Under the pieces are notes generated by a model. That model worked only from the letters and a program-made list of their open reading frames with translations, searched no databases and was not told the DNA's origin. The position numbers and the translations under genes were made by a program. Below, piece after piece: positions 53,508-62,015 of a stretch of DNA of 62,127 bases (position 1 is its first letter; every line of letters begins with the position of its first letter). The stretch lies in the NCBI GenBank assembly GCA_014896305.1, contig JADBKQ010000012.1, positions 1 through 62,127 of the forward strand. Reading direction: 5' to 3'. The DNA is from Limnochordaceae bacterium. Its GTDB lineage: Bacteria > Bacillota > Limnochordia > Limnochordales > DUMU01.

Positions 53508-55337
53508 ATGCGAATGAAACAACGGATCAGTCTAGCGAGCATGCTGGTCCTTTTGGTAGGGTCGAGGATGGGCGTGGGTATCGGCCTGAACGCTACTGCC
53601 GCGGGAGCGGGGAACACCCAGTCCACTACGCCTACGCCTGCGACTGCGCCTGAGCCTGCGCCGCCCATCGTGCTGGTCTACAGCAAGAAGACAGCGGCCT
53701 TGGGAGAAACACCCAACTACGATGCGACCGTAGTAGCGGCTAAGATGTGGTTAAACCGCTACTTTCGCTGCGACATCATCACCGAGCTCGATGTAGAAAA
53801 GGGTAAGTTGGAAACTTCCAACTATAAGGTAGCCATCCTGCCGGACAATGCGGTGATGAGTGCTGCCGAGGTGAAAGCCTGGCAGAAGTTTGCAGCCGGT
53901 GGTGGGAAGATCCTGGCCGCCGCCCTGACTTCCACGCGTAACGAGAAAAACTCCCCCGTCCCCATGCAGTTGGGCGATCTACTGGGGGTTTGGTATGAAC
54001 AGTCTCTTGCTTCTGGGACGTACCAGCAGATTCTCGTCACTCAGGATTCTATGCTCTCCCGAGCCGGTGTCGCCCCGGCGATCCAGGTGCAAGGTCCTGC
54101 TTACCTCGTCGACCCTCTGGAAAACGGCACTCCGGTAGCAGTGCGAGCCAATGCGGAAGGAACTCGTTCGCTGATTTATCCTTCGGCGGTGGTGGAAAGC
54201 CCAGCCGGTCTGTACTTTGGGCTGCCCATCTTCAACCCGCAGGTATTGGCCTGGCCCGACCTGCAGCAGATGCTCTACCAGGTCCTTGCCTACCTCGCAC
54301 CGGCTGCCGTTAAAGCCGACTTCACACCCGTGAGCCGGCAAGAGCTGTTCCAGGCGTTCTTTCTCATTTCCACCGACGTCGTCAGCAGCAGCACGGCAGA
54401 CAGCCATACCCAGGCTATGCGGGTGGTGGACCAGATTCCGGGCGAGGTGCCGCCCGCTGCTTCCTATCAGATTTTCCCGGGCGCCTACTATCGGAAAGCG
54501 GTCTCTAGCTTCGACGTCTGGACGGGAATCGAGGGCGTCATCACGTTGCCGCAGCTCATCACCGATCCTGACCGCCAGCGGGACCAGGGCCCCCTCGACA
54601 ACGCTTCAATCTACATGGGCGGGAATGGGAGCGGCCAGGAGATCGACGCCGGCTTGACCTGGGACAACAATGTGGGGGGGTGGCGGCCGTTTTGGCGCAA
54701 CGAGTCCTGGCACAACGCTCCGCTCGACAAAGACCTCTACGTCTGGTATCCCGGCGAGACCGTTCGCATGTCTGTGGCCGTGGCCGGTCCCGGCCAATTG
54801 CGCCTGACGATCGTGGACGCCGGGCCCGAGCCGAAGAAGGCCTTTACCACGGTCTTTCGTGCCTGGGGTTTCGGGCCGGGCGTGCGGCAGCAATTCAAGC
54901 GGGTCAATGCCATCGACCAGGTGGGCAACGAAGGACGGCCGGTGCAGCCGACGCACGCTCGGGTTACCCGGGCAGTCTGGTCCGAAGTATGGCTGCTGCG
55001 GGGCGACGTTAAGGTCCCGTTCACAGCTCAGCGGTTCACGGACATGCGTGCGCCTACAGCTGAGCACTTCGTGATCACCACGCCGGCGAACGGCGGGCCG
55101 GGGGCCGAGTCGATCGAGATCTACGGGACTCCCGCCGATATCCCGCGTGCTCTGGTTCGGGTACTCTACGCTCTACCCCGGCCTGTTGGTTTGCTTGACG
55201 GCGGGTGTGTGTCCGCTGCTCAGGGCCTGCCAGATGAGGGGCAAAGAGCGGTCGAACCGGTAGCTGATGTCGAAGTGCCCGTCATCAAAGGTTTCGTATA
55301 CGTGCGGTACGCCAGCGGCCTCCAGGCGCTGGTGTAG
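53508..55337 (+). CDS. Large secreted protein with an N-terminal GATase-like domain
   Basis: ATG 53508 starts MRMKQRISLASMLVLLVGSR, a signal peptide, then a Thr/Pro/Ala linker and IVLVYSKKTAALGETPNYDA, KLETSNYKVAILPDNAVMSA and WQKFAAGGGKILAA, which resemble the class-I-glutamine-amidotransferase-like domain of GH42-type or trehalose-utilisation proteins. The rest is beta-rich (TWDNNVGGWRPFWRNESWHN, YPGETVRMSVAVAGPGQLRL). I do not recognise the whole family. The last 55 codons lie antisense to the esterase gene and are not protein-like, so the original stop has probably been lost; the real end would be near 55170. GTG 53499 is an alternative start. Ribosome site poor. Confidence 0.65.
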   Translation: MRMKQRISLASMLVLLVGSRMGVGIGLNATAAGAGNTQSTTPTPATAPEPAPPIVLVYSKKTAALGETPNYDATVVAAKMWLNRYFRCDIITELDVEKGKLETSNYKVAILPDNAVMSAAEVKAWQKFAAGGGKILAAALTSTRNEKNSPVPMQLGDLLGVWYEQSLASGTYQQILVTQDSMLSRAGVAPAIQVQGPAYLVDPLENGTPVAVRANAEGTRSLIYPSAVVESPAGLYFGLPIFNPQVLAWPDLQQMLYQVLAYLAPAAVKADFTPVSRQELFQAFFLISTDVVSSSTADSHTQAMRVVDQIPGEVPPAASYQIFPGAYYRKAVSSFDVWTGIEGVITLPQLITDPDRQRDQGPLDNASIYMGGNGSGQEIDAGLTWDNNVGGWRPFWRNESWHNAPLDKDLYVWYPGETVRMSVAVAGPGQLRLTIVDAGPEPKKAFTTVFRAWGFGPGVRQQFKRVNAIDQVGNEGRPVQPTHARVTRAVWSEVWLLRGDVKVPFTAQRFTDMRAPTAEHFVITTPANGGPGAESIEIYGTPADIPRALVRVLYALPRPVGLLDGGCVSAAQGLPDEGQRAVEPVADVEVPVIKGFVYVRYASGLQALV

Positions 55338-56384
55338 CTGGCGCGCACCGAACGTGAGGTTGAACTCATCCCGGTCGCCACAGTCGAAAAAGAGCAGCTT
55401 AAGACGGCGCAGGGCTGCGGCGATCGGCCCTGCCGCGTGCGGGACTCCCTCCAGGTCCGCGGGTGCGGCCACGTTCGCACCCGCGGCTACATCCGTGCCT
55501 GCACCTGCACCCACACCCGCACCTACCCTCACGCCCACGCTTCCCACCAGCTGCACCGGGTCGTGGGCCAGCCAGCGCTGCCAGACGTTGGGGCGCAGTT
55601 CACCGGTGTATAGATCCACCGGCAGGTCTACTCCACCCTCGGCCTGCGGGTTGGGGGAGTAGGTGCAGGCCATGGCGTAGAGGTTCATGGCAGAGCGGAA
55701 GGCCGGCGTCAGCCTGGGCGGTCTGCCCCGCAGTCCCACTTCCAACACCTTGCGCCGGAACGCGGCCAGCCCGCCCGCCTTCTCGACCTCTCGGAGCAGA
55801 TTGCCTGCATCTGGCAGATAGCACAGCTCAAACGCCATATCACCCGAATGGCAGGCGACCGCATCAAACAGCCCCGGGTGGCGCATGGCGTTCATCAACG
55901 CACCGTAGCCGCCCGACGACTTGCCGGCCACCGCCCGCCCCGTCGCCGGGTACTGGGACTCCACGAAAGGCAGCAGTTCATCCCAGAGGTACGCTTCGTA
56001 CCGACCGACTCCCACCGAGTCGATATGCTGATTGCCCCCCAGCCGGGTGAACGTATCGGGCAGCACGACCACCAGGTCGCCGATCTGCCTGCCCTCGTAG
56101 AGTCGATCGAGCCGTTCTCGCAGATCTTCGCCGGTGGGCGAGAAGTTAAGCAGGGTTCGGCCCGTACCGCCGAACGCTGGTAACATCCACAGGTGCGGGC
56201 AAGGCGCGGGCCGTTCTGGGTCATACCCGGGCGGCAGCAAGACGAGCAAGCTTCGGTTTGCTGGATCCCCCAGCGGGTTATCCATCAGGGCCTTACTGTG
56301 AACTTCATAGGCGACCACGCTATACCGCTGGCCAGCCCCAGCCAGCCGTCCCGGTACGAACCGCCCCACCATGCTCGCCTGCAT
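55173..56384 (-). CDS. Esterase (EstD/feruloyl-esterase-like alpha/beta hydrolase)
   Basis: The conserved parts are LLVLLPPGYDPERPAPCPHL, VVVLPDTFTRLGGNQHIDSV, VESQYPATGRAVAGKSSGGY with the nucleophile Ser in GKSSGG, FFDCGDRDEFNLTFGARQLH with the likely acid, and YETFDDGHFDISYR with the catalytic His. The substrate is unknown. ATG 56384 follows AGGAGG by 10 bp. A Val/Gly/Ala repeat (about 55450-55560) is inserted between the core and the acid residue. It is the last gene of a three-gene minus-strand operon: the B12-binding protein ends 5 bp before its start. Confidence 0.88.
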   Translation of the reverse strand: MQASMVGRFVPGRLAGAGQRYSVVAYEVHSKALMDNPLGDPANRSLLVLLPPGYDPERPAPCPHLWMLPAFGGTGRTLLNFSPTGEDLRERLDRLYEGRQIGDLVVVLPDTFTRLGGNQHIDSVGVGRYEAYLWDELLPFVESQYPATGRAVAGKSSGGYGALMNAMRHPGLFDAVACHSGDMAFELCYLPDAGNLLREVEKAGGLAAFRRKVLEVGLRGRPPRLTPAFRSAMNLYAMACTYSPNPQAEGGVDLPVDLYTGELRPNVWQRWLAHDPVQLVGSVGVRVGAGVGAGAGTDVAAGANVAAPADLEGVPHAAGPIAAALRRLKLLFFDCGDRDEFNLTFGARQLHQRLEAAGVPHVYETFDDGHFDISYRFDRSLPLIWQALSSGHTPAVKQTNRPG

Positions 56385-56388
56385 GCTG

Positions 56389-58362
56389 CTACTGCCTCCT
56401 GCCAACTGTTGCCGCGATGCCCAGAACCCGGTCCACCCGCTCCTGCGCTTCCTCGCCTGCTTGAAAGAGCTGGTACGCTGCCGGCGCTCGCTCCTTCAAG
56501 ATCGTGCCGATCCGCTCCTCCTCTCGGAGCACTCGACCGTCGGTTGGGTCGATCGCTTCGTACGCGCCGTTCACAACATTCGTCACGACACGGCCGCACG
56601 CCTCCGACGCCGGGTTGCCCGCCAGGTGCGGAGCGTCGATCAGCCCCAAGCGGATGGCTTCCGTCAGCACCACTGGATCGGTGAACACATCTCGTCCTTC
56701 GCCTGCCGCCTGCCGCATGGCTAGCCCTAGCGCCGCCACGCTCCGCAGCAATACCTGCACCTCCCGCAAGAGGTGCTCCTTGCGCTCTTGCACCAGCGGG
56801 TCGGCGGTCAGATCCGGCAGTCCACCCAGCGCGTCGGCGATCACTCCGCGGGCGATCTTGACGCTCTCGATGATCTCGGCCGCCGTCGCCGCATGATCGG
56901 CCTCCGTGTAGGCGACCACGTGAACGATATCGGGATTCAACGCCATCTGCAACAACACGGAGGCGGCCAGATGGCCTTTACCCTGTACCAGGTCGACGGG
57001 GTGGCTGCGCAGCCCCAGTCGTGTCTGCCGCCAGCTGCGGAATCCGCTGATGGGCCCATTCGCTGTCGACGCTCCCGCTGCCAGCGATCTCGCTGCCGGC
57101 GCTCCCGCCCATGACCCCGCTGCCGGCAGCCCTGCTTGCGACACCGTTCCTGGCGCCTTGGCCGCCCTCCCATCCTCATGGAGCGCCTCGATGAGCTCCA
57201 CTTTGGCCAGCATCTTGGCCAGATCCATGCGGAAACTGGTCAGTGGGGGATTGTTGAACATGTACTGTGCCACATACTGCCGCACTCCTGCCTGTTTGGC
57301 GTTGTAGGCGGCGAGAAACGCCATCGTCACCGCCACTACATCATGAGCGTCCCGCAGACTCCAGTGATGGGACTCGTTCATCTCAACTGGCACGCCCTGC
57401 CCGGCCAGCCACCGTATGACCTCCTGTGCTTCCCCGATAGTTTGCTGAAGTGGCCGCTGGCTGCGCCCGTCCAGCACGCTGTACCAGGTGAGCGGAATCG
57501 CCGCCCAAGCCAGGTGAATCGTCTCCACCAGCATCTTCTGCATCCGCAGCAAGTCCCGCGTTCCGCTGTAGCAGCGCATCAGCGGGTAGTTGCCGCGCCG
57601 ACTCGCTGCGTATAGCCGCCGAAACTCCTCCGGCGTGTCCACCGGCACACCGCCCGCTCCTCGCTGGGCCGGGTCCTTCTCCTGCGGATGGAAGAAGTGC
57701 TCTTGCGTATTCTGGTCGATCCCTAGCGAAATCACATCCACCAGCCCACTATCGGCCAATTCCTCGATCCCCCGAATCGTAGCCTCCAGCGTTGGTTGGC
57801 CAAAGTGGTGGCGGATGATCGGCCAGGGTTTAGCTGCAGCGATCCGCCCCTCCAGGGTCTGGGCGAATAACGCTTGGGCCAGCGCGCCTTCCGCCTGCCC
57901 ATCACTGGACGCCGCACTGCCAGCTGGCGTAGCTCGGAGGGCTCGCCGGCGGTCATCGAAGAGAGCTACCACCTCTTGCGGTGGCTGCGTTCCATCGAAG
58001 ACTGCCTCGAACTTGCCGACCTCCCGTACGAGCGAACATACCGGCGGCGTTCCTCCAAAGACAAAACGCCGGCCCGGGGTCACGATGCCCGCCGACAGCG
58101 CCAGCTGCCAAAACTGTTGCACCACTTGCTTCCCGGCCTCTGGCGTCAGCCGGTAGCTGAGGGCGACCATTTCCGGGTTTTCTGCTTTCACCGCCGCTAC
58201 CACTCGTTCTGGCGAAACTGCCGGCCCGAGCATGATGCACTGCCAGCCAAACTGGCGGGCAGTCTGCAAGACGGCATGGAGTCCCGCCACGTGCACGCAG
58301 TCGCCCAGAGCGGCAGCCACCATCGTTCGGGGCCGTACCATGCCAGTTACCATCTCTGCCAT
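56389..58362 (-). CDS. B12-binding-domain enzyme of unrecognised specificity
   Basis: The N-terminal 120 residues look like a cobalamin-binding domain: AALGDCVHVAGLHAVLQTAR (a DxHxxG-like segment in which the His and Gly are kept but the Asp is shifted by one), FGWQCIMLGPAVSPERVVAA, MVALSYRLTPE and RFVFGGTPPV. A TIM-barrel-like domain follows (RGIEELADSGLVDVISLGID, YPLMRCYSGTRDLLRMQKML, VPVEMNESHHWSLRDAHDVV), reminiscent of glutamate-mutase-E or cobalamin-dependent mutase/methyltransferase folds. An Ala/Gly/Ser insertion lies at about 57020-57180. ATG 58362 follows GGGGAGG. Co-directional with the opine-dehydrogenase-like gene 38 bp upstream and the esterase downstream. The reaction is not known to me. 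Confidence 0.75.
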   Translation of the reverse strand: MAEMVTGMVRPRTMVAAALGDCVHVAGLHAVLQTARQFGWQCIMLGPAVSPERVVAAVKAENPEMVALSYRLTPEAGKQVVQQFWQLALSAGIVTPGRRFVFGGTPPVCSLVREVGKFEAVFDGTQPPQEVVALFDDRRRALRATPAGSAASSDGQAEGALAQALFAQTLEGRIAAAKPWPIIRHHFGQPTLEATIRGIEELADSGLVDVISLGIDQNTQEHFFHPQEKDPAQRGAGGVPVDTPEEFRRLYAASRRGNYPLMRCYSGTRDLLRMQKMLVETIHLAWAAIPLTWYSVLDGRSQRPLQQTIGEAQEVIRWLAGQGVPVEMNESHHWSLRDAHDVVAVTMAFLAAYNAKQAGVRQYVAQYMFNNPPLTSFRMDLAKMLAKVELIEALHEDGRAAKAPGTVSQAGLPAAGSWAGAPAARSLAAGASTANGPISGFRSWRQTRLGLRSHPVDLVQGKGHLAASVLLQMALNPDIVHVVAYTEADHAATAAEIIESVKIARGVIADALGGLPDLTADPLVQERKEHLLREVQVLLRSVAALGLAMRQAAGEGRDVFTDPVVLTEAIRLGLIDAPHLAGNPASEACGRVVTNVVNGAYEAIDPTDGRVLREEERIGTILKERAPAAYQLFQAGEEAQERVDRVLGIAATVGRRQ

Positions 58363-58400
58363 TTCTTCACCTCCCCGACAAGTTTTCCCTGCTCGACCAG

Positions 58401-59708
58401 CTAACGAAGCAACTCATTCCCTGCCGCCACCTGGCCCACATCGGCAATATTCACAGGGAGCGGGGCAGGGGAGCTGATGCTCACTGGCAGCGCTGCCGTC
58501 CGCCCCCTGGCAATCTGCGACGGCGATTCCATTGGTGTTGGGAACCACGGCTTCCGCCCAGGCAGCGACCCCGTCCGTAGCGTCTCCCGCAACTCCGAGA
58601 CGGACAGGCCGGACAGTCCCAACCGCTCCAGTGTTCGCCCGCTACTCCACCAGTCGTGGCCCAGCGCCGCTCCGGCCAGGTGAACCAGACTATTGGCCAC
58701 TGGCGTTTCCACCCCGTAGTGCCGTCCCAGCGAGGCCAACGGCACTAACCCGCAAGGAATGTCCTCCCATAGGTAGCGGGTGGCCAGCGACCTGGGCGCC
58801 GGAATGCCCCGGTACCCCTGTTGCTTCTGCAATGCCTCATATAGTGAACTACCCGCCGCCCCATACGTCTCCGCCAGCCATAGACGGGCCGGGCGCAGTT
58901 TCACCCCCAACCGCCTGGCGACGGCCAGGCGCTCTTTGTCCAGCGCTTCGATGAGGCGGGCGACCGCCGGCGAGATCCCTTCGGTGTAGTGCTCGAACGG
59001 CTGGCCGGCCTCCACTCGGGCCAGATTGGCCAGAACCGGCGCGGGGTGAAACAGCATGCCGATATTATCCAACCCTGTTTCGAGCAGGTCGGCGGCGGGG
59101 AGGAAGCAGGGATACAGCTGTCGTAGTTGCTGCACCACCATCCCGGTACGTTCGTAGGGTAGGGCCGCGACGCCGACTCTAGCCTTCACGGCGTGAACCA
59201 TCGACCGGGCCGGCCCCACCGTACGGCTTGCAAACAGAAACGTGTTGCACTCGGCTACCGTGACGTTGCCCTCCTGCCCGTACTGACGCAAGACATCGAC
59301 CACGTGCCAGGCCCCCAGGGTTCGTCCGGGGCACAGGACGATGGTCTGCCCATCTCGCAGCAGCGGGGCCAGTTGACGAGCGAGCTCTATATGCGCGGTC
59401 GCCGGCGTGACGACCAGGATGAGAGAAGTACCAGTGACTGCCTCTTCCAGATCGTGGGTCACTCTGGCCAGCCGGGCCCATCCCCGCCCAGCCGCTCCCT
59501 CCAGACGGATCCCCCCTGCCTTCAGCAGGGGCTGAAGACGTTCCGGCGAGCGATTGTACAGGTGAACCGGCCAGCCTTGCAGTGCCAGGTCGGCCGCCAG
59601 GGCCTGGCCCCCGTGGCCGGCACCCAGGATGGCGATGGGTTCCCGTCCCTGCAGCCGTGCCATGGCACGGCTGCTCGTCGCTTTGTGAACACGTCGGGTA
59701 CGATGCAT
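58401..59708 (-). CDS. NAD/NADP octopine/nopaline dehydrogenase family protein
   Basis: A Rossmann start (PIAILGAGHGGQALAADLAL), then LILVVTPATAHIELARQLAP, GQTIVLCPGRTLGAWHVVDV, VTVAECNTFLFASR, ETGLDNIGMLFHPAPVLANL and the HYTEGISPAVARLIEALDKE block with the catalytic His region are the family pattern. Such enzymes couple an amino acid and a 2-oxo acid or oxidise the reverse; the substrate here is unknown. ATG 59708 has AAGGGGGG 6 bp upstream. The last 45 residues are a low-complexity tail. First gene of the operon with the B12 protein and esterase. Confidence 0.88.
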   Translation of the reverse strand: MHRTRRVHKATSSRAMARLQGREPIAILGAGHGGQALAADLALQGWPVHLYNRSPERLQPLLKAGGIRLEGAAGRGWARLARVTHDLEEAVTGTSLILVVTPATAHIELARQLAPLLRDGQTIVLCPGRTLGAWHVVDVLRQYGQEGNVTVAECNTFLFASRTVGPARSMVHAVKARVGVAALPYERTGMVVQQLRQLYPCFLPAADLLETGLDNIGMLFHPAPVLANLARVEAGQPFEHYTEGISPAVARLIEALDKERLAVARRLGVKLRPARLWLAETYGAAGSSLYEALQKQQGYRGIPAPRSLATRYLWEDIPCGLVPLASLGRHYGVETPVANSLVHLAGAALGHDWWSSGRTLERLGLSGLSVSELRETLRTGSLPGRKPWFPTPMESPSQIARGRTAALPVSISSPAPLPVNIADVGQVAAGNELLR

Positions 59709-60428
59709 GTGACGCCCCCCTTCCGCTGTTGGACCGCATGTGTCCGTCAGGCTCGACCGCGCTGCCGTGCCTCATGGCACGATGTCCCAATGCCAGCGTC
59801 GCGGCGTCACCGCAGCGACCTCGGGCCAGCCAGCCGGATAACCGGCAGCCGCCAAGCAGCCAGACAGACATAGTTACATGAGACCTGTCGAAAGGGCCAA
59901 TCGAAGGGGATTGATGAGACGTCTGGGCCCGGCCCGAGACCGGGCTGGAGGGAATGGGCTTCGTCCCAACCCATGGGCGAGGGTTGAGCGCCCCTGACGT
60001 CATCCACCCCATTCCGACGCTGACGAGGTTAGCTGTCGGGCTAGGGTCGGAACGTGACCCTTCTGGTGGCCGGTGCCGGACCCTCAAACGAGCAGGGCCG
60101 GACCAGCCTCGATACCAGATTCGCCCCGGGCAAACTGGGTCCCCCGCTCTTGCTCCCACCGGACTGGAAGTCCTGAGGGCAGGAGCAAGATTGAGCGCCT
60201 GAGTGGATTGGCCAACGGAACAGAAATCAGAACCGTGCCATGAGTGTACCATGGCCGAGAACTCAATCACAACTACACGCGAGCGCCTGGGGGTCATGAT
60301 CGACAAGGATCGGATCCGCAGCCTCGGGTCTTTCCTGCCGGTGAGGCCGGCGCACCAATGAGCGGTCCGAGGGTGGGGAGCCCCACCCTCGGACGGTCAC
60401 GGCGCTGAGACGGCAGGCATCAGCGAGG
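59709..60428. other. Gene-free stretch with a perfect 13-bp hairpin
   Basis: About 720 bp upstream of the opine-dehydrogenase operon. Apart from the hairpin at 60366-60393 and the promoter region that must be here, nothing is supportable. Short open frames on both strands lack ribosome sites. Confidence 0.5.
60366..60393. terminator. Perfect 13-bp inverted repeat, probable terminator hairpin
   Basis: TCCGAGGGTGGGG-AG-CCCCACCCTCGGA is a perfect 13-bp inverted repeat. It lies 36 bp past the stop of the LysM gene on the minus strand. No T-run follows on either strand, so it is either a weak or a factor-dependent terminator or an mRNA 3'-end protector. Confidence 0.6.
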
Positions 60429-61739
60429 TTAAGCCGGCGCTGGTAACGTTGTCGAGATTCCCTGACGGATGTCGCCGTAGGCGACGAGCAAGCCCTGCGG
60501 TGCCCGGCTGGACGACTGTTCCGCCCGGATTTCGATGGTGGAGTATGAAGTCAGCGCGGGCGGCAGGATGACATTGACTGCGTACCAGTTCCGCTCGGGT
60601 ACGAACCGCATGTCGAACGGCAGCCAGGTGTTATCGGTGGTCCGCAGCAACCAGACCCGGTAGACGTCCGCACCCGGCTGTAGCTGATCCGGAGGTGGCA
60701 CGTTCCTCAGATTGACGACGAACCGACGATCAGGTACATCCACCCGGAACACAGCCTGGGCCTGGGGCACCTGGGGACTGGGCGTCAGCGGCGTTATCGG
60801 GCCGTGTGGCGGTGGAGGCGGCGGGGCAACCTGCGGGATGCAGATCACCCGGCCGACCGGCAGGTTGTACGGGTCGAGGCCGGGATTGGCCGCGAGGATG
60901 GCCCGCACCGTAGTGGAGTAACGAGCCGCAATCGCTCCCAACGTGTCACCCGGCCGGATCGTGTACAGAATGCCACCGGGACAGGGCGGGACGGGCGGCG
61001 GTACCGGAACTGGCACGCAGATGCGCTGCCCAACCGCCAACCGGTTGGGATCGATGCCGGGGTTGACCCGCAGGATGGCGGAGACCGTTGTCCCGTAGCG
61101 CTGAGCAATCAGGTAGAGCGTGTCGCCCGGTTGGACCGTATAGACCAGCATACCCTCACAGGGCGGCGGGCCAGGCGGTGCGGCCACCGGCACGCAGATG
61201 GTTTGCCCTACCCTCAGGTTGTTGGGGTCGATACCGGGGTTGGCCCGCACGATAGCGGTAACCGTCGTGCCGTAGCGCTGAGCGATCCGGTAGAGCGTAT
61301 CGCCAGGCTGGATGACGTAGACCACCATTCCCGGGCAAGTTGGCGGACCGGGCGGTGCGATGCTCGGGATACAGATCGGTTGGCCGATCATCAGCCGGTT
61401 GGGGTTGATGCCAGGGTTGGCGGCGATGATGGCCTCGACCGTCACTCCGAAGCGCTGGGCCAGACCCCAGAGAGTATCTCCAGACCGAATGTAGTAGATG
61501 GTGCCCCCAGGGCAGGCCGGGAGTTGTTGTGCCACCAGGCTGGCGCCGGTATCCACAGCCAACGCTTCCGCTTGCCCATCCCCTTCCGCAGCCGTGCTGG
61601 TCGGGTAGGAGGCCGGAGCATCTCCGGCGGCATCGGCGTATGTTTCGACGGCGGGCGCACCCGGCTGGTCAAAGAGGTTATCATCGTCCGGCACACTGTA
61701 GGAAGCCATCGGATCGGGATAATCTTGCCCTACACTCAC
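60429..61739 (-). CDS. Protein with four LysM repeats and a conserved C-terminal domain
   Basis: LysM domains bind peptidoglycan or chitin-type glycans. Four repeats follow an acidic N-terminal part: each has YxIxxGDTLxxIAxRYGTT, an ANPGIDPNxL block and ends QxICVPV or similar, separated by Pro-rich linkers. Each repeat carries Cys at its start and in ICVP, which could pair. A C-terminal beta domain (VPDRRFVVNLRNVPPPDQ, YRVWLLRTTDNTWLPFDMRF) ends the protein. GTG 61739 has GGAGG 10 bp upstream; the frame opens at 61775. No signal peptide, so like SafA or spore-coat LysM proteins it may act inside the mother cell; this is inference. Confidence 0.9.
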   Translation of the reverse strand: MSVGQDYPDPMASYSVPDDDNLFDQPGAPAVETYADAAGDAPASYPTSTAAEGDGQAEALAVDTGASLVAQQLPACPGGTIYYIRSGDTLWGLAQRFGVTVEAIIAANPGINPNRLMIGQPICIPSIAPPGPPTCPGMVVYVIQPGDTLYRIAQRYGTTVTAIVRANPGIDPNNLRVGQTICVPVAAPPGPPPCEGMLVYTVQPGDTLYLIAQRYGTTVSAILRVNPGIDPNRLAVGQRICVPVPVPPPVPPCPGGILYTIRPGDTLGAIAARYSTTVRAILAANPGLDPYNLPVGRVICIPQVAPPPPPPHGPITPLTPSPQVPQAQAVFRVDVPDRRFVVNLRNVPPPDQLQPGADVYRVWLLRTTDNTWLPFDMRFVPERNWYAVNVILPPALTSYSTIEIRAEQSSSRAPQGLLVAYGDIRQGISTTLPAPA

Positions 61740-62015
61740 GTATTTGTTCCCTCCTCTTTGCATCGATCCTCGCACGAGGTCGGAACCTCCTCGGACTGAA
61801 TGCCTGCCTTACTAGGAATATGGGGAGGGCCGAATCGCGGTACTGAACCTGGCGACCTATTTGCGTGAACGTCGTTCACCAATAGGCAGCGTTGCCTGGC
61901 GCGCCGGCCAGTCGTCGTTCACTGGCAGGCAGTGTCGACTGGTGCGACGGTTGCCGTCGCTGACGCTACGGAATAGAAATGACGGAAAAGGAGAGGGGGA
62001 AGGGGAGGACCTCGA

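Noticed and set aside
59179..60306. A 375-codon minus-strand frame
   Set aside because: It reads another frame of the opine-dehydrogenase-like gene; the conserved blocks are all in the other frame.
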